NCBI GenBank assembly: GCA_037954235.1
Contig: JBBMOA010000021.1
Coordinates: 3,495,001 to 3,559,000 of the forward strand
Length of the DNA: 64,000 nucleotides
Direction of reading: 5' to 3'
Source of the DNA: Aulostomus chinensis
Lineage: Eukaryota > Chordata > Actinopteri > Syngnathiformes > Aulostomidae
Numbering within the stretch: position 1 is the stretch's first letter; every line of letters starts with the position of its first letter. The position numbers were made by a program, and so were the translations under genes. The notes beneath the pieces are model-generated. The model was not told the DNA's origin. It worked only from the letters and a program-made list of their open reading frames with translations, and searched no databases. This document shows positions 27,152-37,200 of the stretch, piece after piece.

Positions 27152-30100
27152 GCAGGGGCTTACTGTACATGCACGTGTGTTCATCTGATGACAGGCTCTT
27201 GCATATAAAAACATCAGTGGGAGCCAGACAGCAGCCTCCTCTGCATTCTGCTGCTGTGTGTGTTATTGAAGCCACACTTTCTTGACCCAACCCCAGTATC
27301 TGCATCTCTCAGCAGCAGAGCAGTCTGGGTAAACCCACTCTGCCCCCTAGTGGGCAGCATGGGAACACATCCAGCCTCCACATGACCACTGTGTATATTC
27401 TACATGACAGCCCAATCTCTCCTGTATCCGGCTATTGATGTTTTGATTACTGCGGTTTAGCTGTGACTTTCCTCTGAATTAGCAGCAGACCATCTTCACC
27501 GGTTGGACTCATTATGATGAGGAATACTTAAACTTGTTGCTCCGGAAATGCTGCCAGGTGAATTGGATTTGAGTAAATTATAAAGTAGGGATTCTCCTGT
27601 GGAGTTCATTACTCAAAAGTGTATTATCCTCGTGATCACATTAGCATAATCCAGCCTTCTAGCGTTTCCTTCATTTGTTGCAATTATGGCTTTGTCAGGT
27701 ACTGCAAACACAGTCAGTGGAGCTTCTTATTCACTCTAACAAGATGCTGCTCAATAAAGCAAGCCCTGTAGGTTTCCCTGCCGCTGCAGCCATAGCTGCA
27801 CTCCACCTGCCTCCCTCCCTCTTCAGCTCAGCAGTGATGTATAACACCAGCTCTTGCTCGCTTCCCCAAACACAATACAGCCTTTGTGTATTTTGACATT
27901 AGAAAAATACTCATAGAAAGTGAAGAGATAACCTTCCTGCAGGTGGCTTGCTTCCAGGAAAACAACACTGTTGCATCGCCTCTTCTTCTGGAAGAGAGGC
28001 AAACTCAGCTGTTGGTTCTTGTGTTTGTATCATCCACAGCTGGTATAGGCTTCACTGTCTCCTGCAGTGCTGTGTGTTCCCATCCTTCCCAGATCAAGGG
28101 CACAAGGCATCTGCTTGCCACGTTTGAATGTGTATTTCATGGCATGGCAATAAGCAGCTGCACCACCAGTGCCAGATGAAGAGGAAAGTCAGTCTTGTCA
28201 GTGGTCTGAGCTCAATCAAACACTTCCCGTCTTTCCCAGGGAAGCCAAGTGTCACTCTGACTGCCTCTCAGGTGTGAAATAACAACACAATGAGAAGAAA
28301 GTTCGAGTGAGAAGCATTTTTGTGACGGCCCGCACTGTGCTCGCACACGCACTCCTCTCCAGTGAGTGCGCTGTAAGAATAGCCGAGTCCCGGCTTCTTT
28401 GAATTCCTCTCAGCGCCAACAGTCTCGCGATTGTCAATTTCATGCTTGATTAATTGTCATTACCCTGCAAGAGACACAAAAGGAGAGAGAAATGCATTTC
28501 AAGATTAAAATGGAGAGCGAGACCTCCCTAAAGAGTGAGATTTGGTCTTTGCAAGGTTGAGCGGACAATGAGGGAGTTCTGCACACTGATTTTACTGTAT
28601 TTACTCTGCAGGCAGACAAAGTGGAGGAATATTTGAGCTAATTGCTGCGCCACATTTCCGTACATCACCACAAAAACGTGTTGCGATGTCTGCGTTAGCA
28701 ATATTTCACAAGGTGGAAGTCAAAAGGTCACACGTTTCCTGAGGCAGACCTCCACAGTACTGTGAGGAATTGTTTAAAGTGATACTTCACCCTTCAGTCA
28801 CTCACTCTCAGGTGTCTTCAGCTCAGACGTTTTCATCCCCGCGTGACTTTTTGGTGACTCCAAAACTCAGGAAGCACTAGCTACTTATTTTTAGCTTGAA
28901 GCTAATGGAGGCCAACCCCCAACAACAGCACAACTGTCCAGTTCCTGTTTCCAAACTCCCAACAGCATTGTGTTGTGTCATCTACGTCTGTAATCCATAC
29001 CTTTATCCAGTCTTGTGCCCAGTAATGTAGAAACGCTTTGATTTGAGCCAAAAAACAAACTGGAGGAACTGAAGTTTGGTTCAGACCAGATGTCGACACG
29101 TCGTTTGATGCGTGAAGGTGCAGGTGTTGTAGCCTCGGTGGGTCTGTGGTCCTGGATCAGGAGTTTCGTGACCACGTTTTACAGCAACATCCTCCACCTT
29201 CCTTATAAAACCCTCGTGCTTTATGAACAAGAGCCTGAAATCAAATCTTTGCTCTCCGCAAACGTCTGGGGACATGAAGTGGGGGGGGGGGGGGGGGGGG
29301 GCTACAGAGGGAGAGAGGAACTGAGTGAACTAACAGTGAGTTTATTTATCATTTATTTATGCGCATCATATTAAGATGTATCAGTGCAGTCGGTGCCAAA
29401 TTGATTCATCCACGACTGACGTCCAGATGACTTATCCAGGTGGTCCCAACCGATGCAGCGGCATCACACACGCAACCCGGAACGTACCAGATCATCTCTG
29501 GATCTCCACAAATTAAACTTTTGGGGTGAAGGTTATGCTTTAACGGTTCTGATGTCCTCTCTGGCGTGGCAGGGCAGGATTTAAAAGCCTTTGAATGACA
29601 GTTTAGGTCATGCGAAAGGGAATTGAGAGCACTTTTATTTATTTATTTATTTTTTTTAAAGACCAAAAAAAAAAAAAAAACTCAGATGAGGCTCATCTGT
29701 TGTGCTTTTATTGTAAAGCGAGCCAAGAATAAACATGCCCCTAAATCCCACACACAACAGCGGCAGGGCTGCTCTACCTCCCAGGCTTCATATTCATTCA
29801 GCCCAGACTGCTGCTTCTCTTTGCCCAGTGACATTTAGCTTTAGTTCTGCTTGTTAGGCCTGTGGAGCAAAGGGATCATAGTTTTATTGCTGTGTTACAA
29901 TGAAATCTTGCAGCCTCTTTGAAGAGTCTATGAATCTGCGGCTCGACAAGATACCAAGCCGGTACTTTGAGAGAACTGTGGGTTCCAGAGCGTCTCTGTG
30001 TGTATTCTGAACTGACATCTTCTGGGGTGAGGGTTCTATATGATTCACTGTCTTGTATTCCCCAGCCTTGGCCGTCTGTGTCAAACCTGGCCAAGGACTT

Positions 30101-30431
30101 CATTCAGCGCCTTCTATCATTGGACCCAGCCACCCGTCTGACCGCCAACCAAGCCATCCATCACCCGTGGATGGTCACCATGGCAGCCGCATCATCCAAG
30201 AGGAACCTCCATCGATCCATCTCTCGGAACCTAAAACAACGGGCATCTCGTAGCTCATCCCGGTGCCCCAGCAGCGCCGGCAGCTCCGCCAACAACGCTG
30301 GAAGGCTAATATCACCAGAGGAGCAGCAGCAGGGCCGAGCATCTGGGCTAACTCAGCCACAGAGAGCCCGACGACACCCAGCCAGAGGGCTCCCGGAGCA
30401 TCGGTGCCATCAAGCTGGAGCATTAGATTGA
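18634..30431 (+). CDS. pskh1-like: PSKH-family serine/threonine kinase-like protein, three coding exons
   Basis: Coding parts are 18,634-18,905, 20,083-20,794 and 30,066-30,431, with GT-AG introns in matching phase, giving 449 aa (human PSKH1 is about 424). The start is the ATG of MGCGTSKVLP, the family's lipidation N-terminus: Gly2 for myristoylation and Cys3 for palmitoylation. A KFDPRV linker leads into the kinase domain at about residues 92-350. Visible elements are GRGSFS (99-104), Lys121 in FAIKMM, Glu137, HRDLKPEN with Asp212, APE, and SVDMW-like VDMWALG. The DFG motif reads NFG (Asn233, codon AAC at 20,507), so the usual magnesium-binding Asp is missing. GTPEY reads GAPEY, and the activation segment is about 16 residues longer than in PSKH1. 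The C-terminus keeps the family's NLHRSISRNL and Ser-rich tail. PSKH1 is known at Golgi, centrosome and nuclear speckles; whether this protein is catalytic is uncertain. The kinase domain resembles PSKH1 more than PSKH2 by recall. Confidence 0.9.
18792..18836 (+). repeat. In-frame CAGAAC hexanucleotide repeat in kinase exon 1
   Basis: Repeated AACCAG units encode an Asn-Gln run (NQNQNQNQNP) within the variable N-terminal linker of the PSKH-like protein. The repeat keeps frame at any copy number, so its length is likely polymorphic without breaking the gene. Confidence 0.85.
21271..21646 (-). mobile_element. L2-like retroelement 3' end, longest copy in the window
   Basis: On the - strand it ends with a (GGAT)n-type tail, seen on + as CCATCCATCCATC. 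The body includes GGAGCCTATCCCAGCTGCTT, GACAGGTCACCAGTCCATGG, a CCAACACATATAGACAGAC block and GGGAGAACATGGAGACTCAC, all hallmarks of a repeat very common in fish genomes. Direct repeats GCAAATC at 21,264-21,270 and 21,647-21,653 are its target duplication. It is non-coding; the frames across it are chance. The L2/Maui assignment is from memory. Confidence 0.7.
24206..24424. repeat. Paired TG and CA microsatellites
   Basis: A (TG)n run at about 24,206-24,242 is followed about 145 bp later by a (CA)n run at about 24,386-24,424. Being complementary, the two could pair into a long hairpin in transcribed intron RNA. Confidence 0.9.
24725..24895. repeat. Degenerate tandem array of TTAGCTGTTCTAAGG-type units
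   Basis: About seven imperfect copies of a 22-27 bp unit containing TAGCTGTTCT and GTTTAG/GGCTTAG follow each other, with varied spacing. It is an old minisatellite, in the kinase intron. Confidence 0.7.
25512..26969. repeat. 57-bp minisatellite with telomere-like words, about 25.6 copies
   Basis: Each unit contains GATTAGGATTAGATTCAGATTAGGG then TGAGATGGTGCAGG, TTAGAG and CAGGCCTCAA, so TTAGGA, TTAGA, TTAGGG and TTAGAG words recur. Copies differ mainly at two places: GAGTA/GAGTC and GATTC / AAATCC / GATCC. Reading those variants, units 2-8 and 9-15 carry the same ordered pattern, which implies a recent 399-bp duplication of seven units. Units 18-24 are all of the GAGTC type. It lies wholly in the kinase intron and carries no reading frame. 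Confidence 0.97.
27109..27152. repeat. TG/TCTG microsatellite
   Basis: GTGTGTGTGT passes into eight or so TCTG units. Intronic. Confidence 0.95.
29281..29300. repeat. Poly-G tract
   Basis: An uninterrupted G run of about 20 bases in the kinase intron. Length is uncertain in any assembly, since such runs are error-prone. Confidence 0.85.
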
Positions 30432-31720
30432 TGAGAGGGCTAATGAAGGGTTGGAACCAGCTGCCCGTGATCATTGTGAGCCGCAAACAGGGGAGCTGAA
30501 GTGCCTGGGACAGGTGTTGTGACAAAAAAAAAAAACGTTTCCTCCCCTCTCTGGAATTCAGTCTTAGATGAATGACCCCAATTCCCCAGAAGGCTGAGTT
30601 CTACTCTCCATTACTTTCTTGTGGTTGGGTTAAGCTGTTAGTTTTAAACTGCAGTCCTATATATTGAATCGGAGCTGTCCACCTCCACAAGGTCTCTAGC
30701 CCCTAGTTATTCACAGAGCTCAGACTAATGGGGTCAAGGTTTCATCTAGATCATTATGAGTCACCACATTATGTGCCTGTGAAGAGGTTCGTCGAAAAAA
30801 ATGAGACATTCATGATTTGAAAAATGGGAGTTAATCTCAGCGAGGATAGAAGTAGAAGAAAAGTTGCTTCTTTTGCTCCTGTTCATTTTTTAAAAATAGA
30901 GTTTTTAACTCCCCACATCCAAGCAGCAGATAACCTTTTCTTCTTTTTTTCTACGTTTTGAGGCAAAAAGAGGAAACAATGCTCCAGTCTTTTCTTTTGT
31001 TGTCATTCCTCCTACGCGGTTAAAACCCACGGTCCCGTGTAGCCACTCAAAGAACAATCCGAGTGTTTGGTGACAGGCCTCTATCACATTAAAAGGAAGC
31101 TCCCGGATTTGAAGAGCTCTTTGTTCACCCCCAAATATTATGTAGGCTGTAAATAACAGCAAACAACATTTTCAGGATCAAAATCAGCTTTCTTTGCTGT
31201 GGGTTTTGGATTAAAACGGTCATACAAGTGTGCAGCAGGACGGGAACAAAGGACGCTAAATACTGCAACCAATGAGATCCTGTCTTGTTCATTTTAAATA
31301 ACACGGTGTGGACTTTTCCCTTTTTCCCCCCAATTATCTGTAATTGATGCTTTTTTTGTTGCATCCAATGCGTTGGACTTGATCTACTGTACACAGGATA
31401 AAGCGTATCTGACCAAGCGGAGGTGTATAAAAAGCGCATCTTGTGGAAGACTGAAGTACGGCTTTGTTACGTAAGAATGCTCTCAGTGCATACCTGTGCC
31501 TAAGAGGCTGCACAGATACAGAATATGAACACGGTATCATAAATTATGGTCAAAGCAGGTAAATTGCACCAGAGTGCCACTAAAATGTGAGAAGATAAAT
31601 GTACCACTGATACATCGCATCAGTGAGGAGGTCACATGTGCGCAGCCTGTCTGTACATTTTCTTAAATGGAGCTGACGAGGGATGCAGAACAAATTTCAA
31701 CAGCTAATGGACAATAGAGT
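30432..31720. other. Kinase 3' untranslated region and intergenic sequence
   Basis: Sequence after the kinase stop should hold its 3' UTR. I see no perfect AATAAA close to the stop, so the end of the transcript is not placed. No other gene is evident to 31,720. Confidence 0.4.
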
Positions 31721-31724
31721 TTTA

Positions 31725-32062
31725 TCCTACTGTACTGTATCGTATTGCACTTTATCACTGTATCGCACCGTATTGTACCACACTGATTTGTACTGTATCG
31801 CACCGTATTGTACCGTATTTTATTGCACTGTACTGCATTGTGGTGCATTGTACCATATCGTACCGTACTGTATGGTATTGCACTTTATCACATTTTGGTG
31901 TATCATACCGTATCGTACCGTACTCTGTATTGCAGCGTATTTTACCGTACTGTATGATACCGTACTGTATAGTGTTGCACTGTGTTGCATCATGTTGTAT
32001 CGCATCGTAGCATACTGTATTGTACCGTACTGTATCATGTCGCACCGTACCGTACCGCTTCA
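31725..32062. repeat. Degenerate pentamer satellite (TGTAC/TGTAT/CGTAT/TGCAC)
   Basis: About 340 bp built from five-base steps of the form YGTAY or YGCAC, such as TGTATCGCACCGTATTGTAC, repeated with point variation. Because the step is five and stop words are avoided on one strand, long chance frames appear on both strands (Tyr/Cys/Thr-rich). No gene is implied. Confidence 0.9.
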
Positions 32063-33924
32063 TACATTTTCTTTCCAACCACCAAGAAAATGTTCATATT
32101 TGCTGTTATTGTTGGAACATCAAAGGGAGACAATAAATGTCGGGAGGCGCAAGAAGTTCCAAGGAGCCGTCAGGATTTTCCGTATGTCTGAAAGACTAAA
32201 TTAGGCTTTGAAAAAAAAAAAAAAAGTCCCGTCGACCAAATGTAGGGGTAGTTACATTTCCTGAATTAGACCAGTTAGTTTTTACTGTGTTAAAGAGTTT
32301 GGCTGAATACCATGAAACCGTTGAGTTCATATTCACAGACAGGTGTAATTGATCTGCTTTGCCCATTTTTATGATACTGTGTTCATGTTGTGTGTCCAAG
32401 TAGCTGTACTCTACTTGACTAATTACTTTTCTGACAACTTTATCTCCCTACTTACACAAATATCTGTATTTGCTATTCCTTGCATTCCATAGCAGCCTGA
32501 GGGTCTGATGCACGATCGCAACAAACGACGTATAGAACGTAGCGAGAGTTCCTTGTTGGAGAGAACGTAGGCCCTCAGTTTTAGTGAAGCACGGGATGTC
32601 CGCTTGTCTTTTTTTTTTTTGTCTTTGGTGTACTTTTACTTCTGTTTGAGTAATGAATGTGTGTACATTTGCCACATCTGGTCACAGATGCCAACAGTTT
32701 GTGTGCAATTTTAAAGTGAAAAGTGAGGTGGATTCTGCTTTTCCTCCAGCAGGGACCTTTGGAGAGTTGTTCGAGAGGTTGTCCATGCGTGGTCGATGAC
32801 CTGGGATCGGATTAGAAAACTGCACGTCTTTAAAAAAAGTAATGTTTGCCAGTCGCGCCGCTCTGTATGTAGAAATGTAATCCTCTCAAATCACTGGGAT
32901 CTTTCTTTGTGCTTTGATGGCTACTCCATATTTTACTGAATTCTTTTGCGTTGTGTTGTAAAATTTATTTCATACCCGGTGTTGTCAAATTCTATTTGCC
33001 TATGCGGTGATGCGGCAGTGGAGGTGATTTCTGGTGCGTTTTTTATTTTAAACTCTGTCTGCAACCATTATTATACTCAGACTGATAATAAATAGAAGTC
33101 AGCTAAAAAAAAAAATAGGGAAGGAGGGCTTTTTTTTCATCCCATAATGTAATTCAATTCTCAACGGCATTATTTTTTGCGGGGGTATAACAAGCCAACT
33201 GTCACTCAGATGTATTGGCCATCTCATTTTTGCTTTCTGGACTAATTCCATTGTCTTTCGTGTTACGGTGGGTTTAGAGTGGGCAGTGAAAGCTGCTTGG
33301 TCTTGAGGAAATTCGCTGCGTATTTACTCGCGGCCTTTAATAGAGTGCTGCAGATAATCCTTCCATTATTTTAGTTTTTGATGCTATGTGATCATGTGGC
33401 GGTATATTTTCCCACACATACCTGGGAAGCAGCTCTTCTGTGGGACGCAATCTCACCAGCTGGCTGTTCATAAATCTACCACGAGCTGCAGATGGGTGCT
33501 CATGTTCTCCTCGCGGGACTCGCAACACAAAGGGTGCTAGAATGCCTCTGCATAGGTTCAAGAAACACATCCTCAAATCCTATTTAGCTTCCATGGCAGT
33601 TGGTCGATAGCCTTTTGTGTAGGCGACAGGAGCATACAGGGGTGTGCAAGGCCAAACAATTGAGAAAGCAGAGTATTGCAAAGATTGCAGGTGATAGCAT
33701 TTGCTCTCTTATACCAGCTCTGTGCCATATGACAGAAAGTGTCCTTTTATTTTCTCCAGCCTCCCTCAGCAGAAAACCAAGGATTTATACTCGTTTTCTT
33801 TGGGCTTACTTGAAGAGATCATTTGCTGCTCGGGACCCTGAAACATAAGCCAGCAGATCCACTTGTGGCTGCTGTGAGAAGGAGGATATATGAGGGAGGG
33901 CGAGGCGGAGGAGTCCCCTAGATC
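32063..33924. other. Intergenic sequence upstream of the integrin gene
   Basis: No recognised exon. The last few hundred bases before 34,017 are expected to hold the integrin promoter and first exon. I see no clear CpG cluster or TATA box. Confidence 0.4.
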
Positions 33925-34017
33925 ATGTCCTGCACAGGAACCATCTGCTCCCACCCCCAGAGAGACAACACCCCTGTCCCCTTTCATGTTTATCTCCACA
34001 CACTTGATTCCTACAAG
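33925..34017 (+). other. Possible 5' untranslated exon of the integrin gene
   Basis: A good donor, TACAAG|GTAAGT, lies at 34,017/34,018, and 185 bp downstream the signal-peptide exon opens directly after a strong acceptor. A short leader exon ending at 34,017 fits that arrangement. The upstream boundary is unknown and no transcript evidence is available. Confidence 0.4.
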
Positions 34018-34202
34018 GTAAGTGCCTCTTGTTTTGTTTTTTTTCTTGTACAAACCAAATACAACGCCACGGTCTTTCGTGAGCTGCTCGGAGGGGAAAC
34101 CAATTACAAATCCACTTGATGATGTGAAAAGAAATAATGCTCCACGTTTTAAGGGAGTAAATCACTTCCCTTCGTCCCTTTTTCTTTTTGTTCCTCCTCC
34201 AG

Positions 34203-34266
34203 ATGAGCCGGTTATTTGCTTTTGTGCTGTTATTGTGCTGCAGGTACAGCACCGCAGGAACACGAG
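34203..34266 (+). CDS. itgb1-like: Integrin signal-peptide exon (deciding the start)
   Basis: The exon begins with ATG immediately after a long pyrimidine tract ending TCCTCCTCCAG, and ends ACACGAG|GTGGGT. It encodes MSRLFAFVLLLCCRYSTAG plus two more residues, a typical short signal peptide with a hydrophobic core. It leaves phase 1, exactly what the PSI exon at 35,138 needs. An alternative donor at 34,244 would break the phase and is rejected. Confidence 0.75.
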
Positions 34267-37200
34267 GTGGGTCAATACTTTTCTCATTGGGGATGCGCTA
34301 AAAGCAAACATTATTCTTTCTACTCAGAAATTGTAATTGGGTTGTCACCTGGATCCGTCCCGTTGTCTGCTGCTCAAAATCTCCATCCCCTCATGTCCTC
34401 GGGGCTGAGAGGCTGTTGTAGGATCAGGTGTGATGTGCTCATGACATGTTCTGTGCAAGTGGTATGATGAGGCAGGTTGGATGTGAATGATCTTGTAAAG
34501 GAATATTACAACTCTTTATTGGAATGAGATGAAGACCAGGTTCAAATGTGTCCGTTAGGATGACGTATAGCAGAGGAAAACCTAGAATTACCAACCGACT
34601 TGGGCTGAGAGGACTTCCAGAGAAGGGTTTTGTTTAAATCGTGTGATGTTACACTGAAACTGACCTTTAATCTGGCTACAAAATGTCAAAATATCGACAT
34701 TTTATGCCAAACTCCAGAATTATTACCCAACACCTTCTGACCTTTGACCACCGAAATCCAGTCAGGTCATCCTTGAGTTTGAGTTGAAGTTTCAACCGAA
34801 TCTGAAGGCTTTCCCTCCACGTTTTCTTCACGTTTGTGCCAAATTCCAAGAAGTTCCATCAAGGCGTTCCTTAACAAGAATGGGACGGATATCGTTGTCG
34901 TTCGGGGTGGTGACGAGAGACTTTTGACCCAAAAAAAAAACAACAAAAAAAACCCTTCAAGTTCATCCTGGATTCCAAATGGACATTTGTGCCAAACTTA
35001 AAGCGATTTTCTCAAGGCGTCAATACAAGACTCCAGAAGTGAGGGCCTAAAAACGGGAATGGCAAGCAATGACATTGTATGTTGCATTAATTTGCTGAAA
35101 AGGTATAACTTTTTGATGGTTTCTGTTCCACCTCCAGCCCATTCGGATCACGAATGCCAAAGTCAGGGGGTCAGGAGCTGTGGAGAGTGTCTGGCAGCAG
35201 GGCCACAATGTGCTTGGTGTACTGAGGAGGTGAGTGGCCTTGAAAGCACTCTCCTGCTTTTCATTCGTGGGGATCATGCAGCCCTGAAGAGGAGGAGGCT
35301 TCTTTTGCCCCTCTCTCAGTACGGGCGTCGGTGGGAACGGCCATGATTCTGTGTTGCCCTGAACATAAACAGCATCAGAACATGTGGTAGGGTGTGGATG
35401 CGTGTGTCCTCCTGAATTACTTCATCAAAATAGCCAAAGATGCAGCTATGCTGTGAACACAGAGTGAAGTAAACACACTCACTTGCTGCTTTTAATTGTC
35501 ACGTTCACACCCTCCCTGCAACACCAGCGCTGACATTTCCCAAACACAAAGAGCAGCAGTGGAGTGTATCACATTAGTGGGTTTCTTTCTGAGATAGTCA
35601 AGGAAAAGTTGCTCAGTGAGGACCTGAACTAAAACCCAAACCGATGTTAAGAGTTTTCTAGAAGTGGGTCAGCAAGTATGGGAGCGCTGCGACACAGCCG
35701 GGGCGCTGCTGAGGAGGGGTTGTCCTCTTGATCTCCTGGAGGACCCCAGAGGTTCCGCTGTCCTTCTGAAAAATGAAGAGATCACCCTCCAGCCTAAAAA
35801 ACAAAGACACCAACATCAACACGTCACCCAACTCCAGCCTCAGAGAGTCCTGCTGCACCTCAGACCAGGTGGGTGCCCAGCCGAGCATTGCTGAGTTATT
35901 CTGTCCGACAGACATAAAATCCAGCATAAATAAGTAAATTCATTTATGAAATGTTCTTGCACATAAATTTGTACTTCTTATTTTACTTTCATCCAGTTAT
36001 TCTACTGACAGGAAGCAGAGTCTGGTGGCTTCTGTGTGTCTCTTTTAATCACCCAGGGACACAATGGATGTCAGGAGCGAGGAGTTACAAACAGCCCCCA
36101 GGCTTTGCTTCCTGTCAGACAAAACTGAGGGCAAATAGTCCTATCGTGTGTCAGAACAAATTTGTGCATAAAAATATTTCATGAATGAGGCCATAGGTGC
36201 CTTGTAATAGCTCAAAATTAATAAAAAAAAAACCATACAAAGTGAAATGATAAGGGCAAATTCTGCCCTGAAGAAACGCAGCCAGTGACCCATTTCTACT
36301 CGCTGTTCTTCTTTGGGGATTTAAAGCTCTTGTTATCACTTTTTTGAGGTCATCCTGGTGACATGTTAGCTTTGTATTTCTAATGATTGCGTTTACCTTT
36401 ATATTAAAAAAAAAAAAAAAACAAAAACGACACAAAGGGGTATTCATTAGTAAATGTTAAACTAAAACATCTCACAGACTTGATTGCCTCTGACCTCCAT
36501 ATTCTGTAAAAAAAAAATAAATCCAAAATCCCACTGGATTTTTGGTTTGGGGGAACCTGGGGTGAGGCTAATTTCCAGGTAGGCCCACCAAAATATGTCA
36601 TCCCTGCAGCCGTCTCTGGGGACAAATTTTGCCTTGAAGAAAAATTGCTGCTGGATATAACCTATTTCTGCAGAGCATTCGTCCCCAGGGACTCAAAGCT
36701 CTTGTTATCACTTTTTTTTTTTTAGAGATTACCTCTGGACCTCAGTGAGGTTGAGTGAGGTTCCTCCGGAGAGAACAGAGCTAAAGTTTGTGGAGGTTTT
36801 TTGTTTTTTTCTCGCAGCCCAGGAAGCATTGTTTCGCACCACAAGAAGGTGCATTGTGGGAAATGTGGTCTTGATTTTGAAGATCAACTAGCACCACTGG
36901 CCCTCAGTCAGTTGACTATGGTGCCTATAGCTTGACATTTATTCTGTTTCGCTAAAAATGGATTTTAAATTCATTGTGCTGTCCATAATTGCATCCCTTA
37001 ACATTTAGATTTAGCCTCAAATTTAGATCAGTCGCTGTAAGTGATACAGCTAGCATTAGCATGAAGGCTATGAAAACACGCAAACAATCTGAGCCAAATG
37101 TTCCAGCGTTGTCATGTGATTGACTCTAGAAGCACTAAATTCTACATTTTTAATATTTATACAGGAAGTATAAGTGTTCCGTGAGCAGTAGACCTCTCGT

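Larger units (their letters stand above)
20795..30065 (+). other. Kinase gene intron 2 (9.3 kb) and its contents
   Basis: The donor is GAG|GTACGC and the acceptor CCCCAG|CCTTGG. The intron holds a TC microsatellite (about 21,017-21,045), an L2-like element, TG and CA microsatellites (about 24,206-24,242 and 24,386-24,424), a degenerate TTAGCTGTTCT array, the 57-bp minisatellite, a TCTG run and a poly-G tract. I see no nested gene on either strand. Confidence 0.8.

Noticed and set aside
31683..32204. 173-codon frame and its - strand partners, rich in Cys/Tyr/Val
   Set aside because: Product of the pentamer satellite; both strands are open, so openness is not coding evidence.
34203..34243. Alternative donor CTGCAG|GTACAG in the integrin signal exon
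   Set aside because: It would leave phase 2, which does not fit the PSI exon; the donor at 34,267 does.
35662..35868. Acceptor TTTTCTAG|AAG for integrin exon 3
   Set aside because: It puts the exon out of phase. The acceptor at 35,650-35,651 keeps phase and extends alignment to beta-1 (SFLE...).
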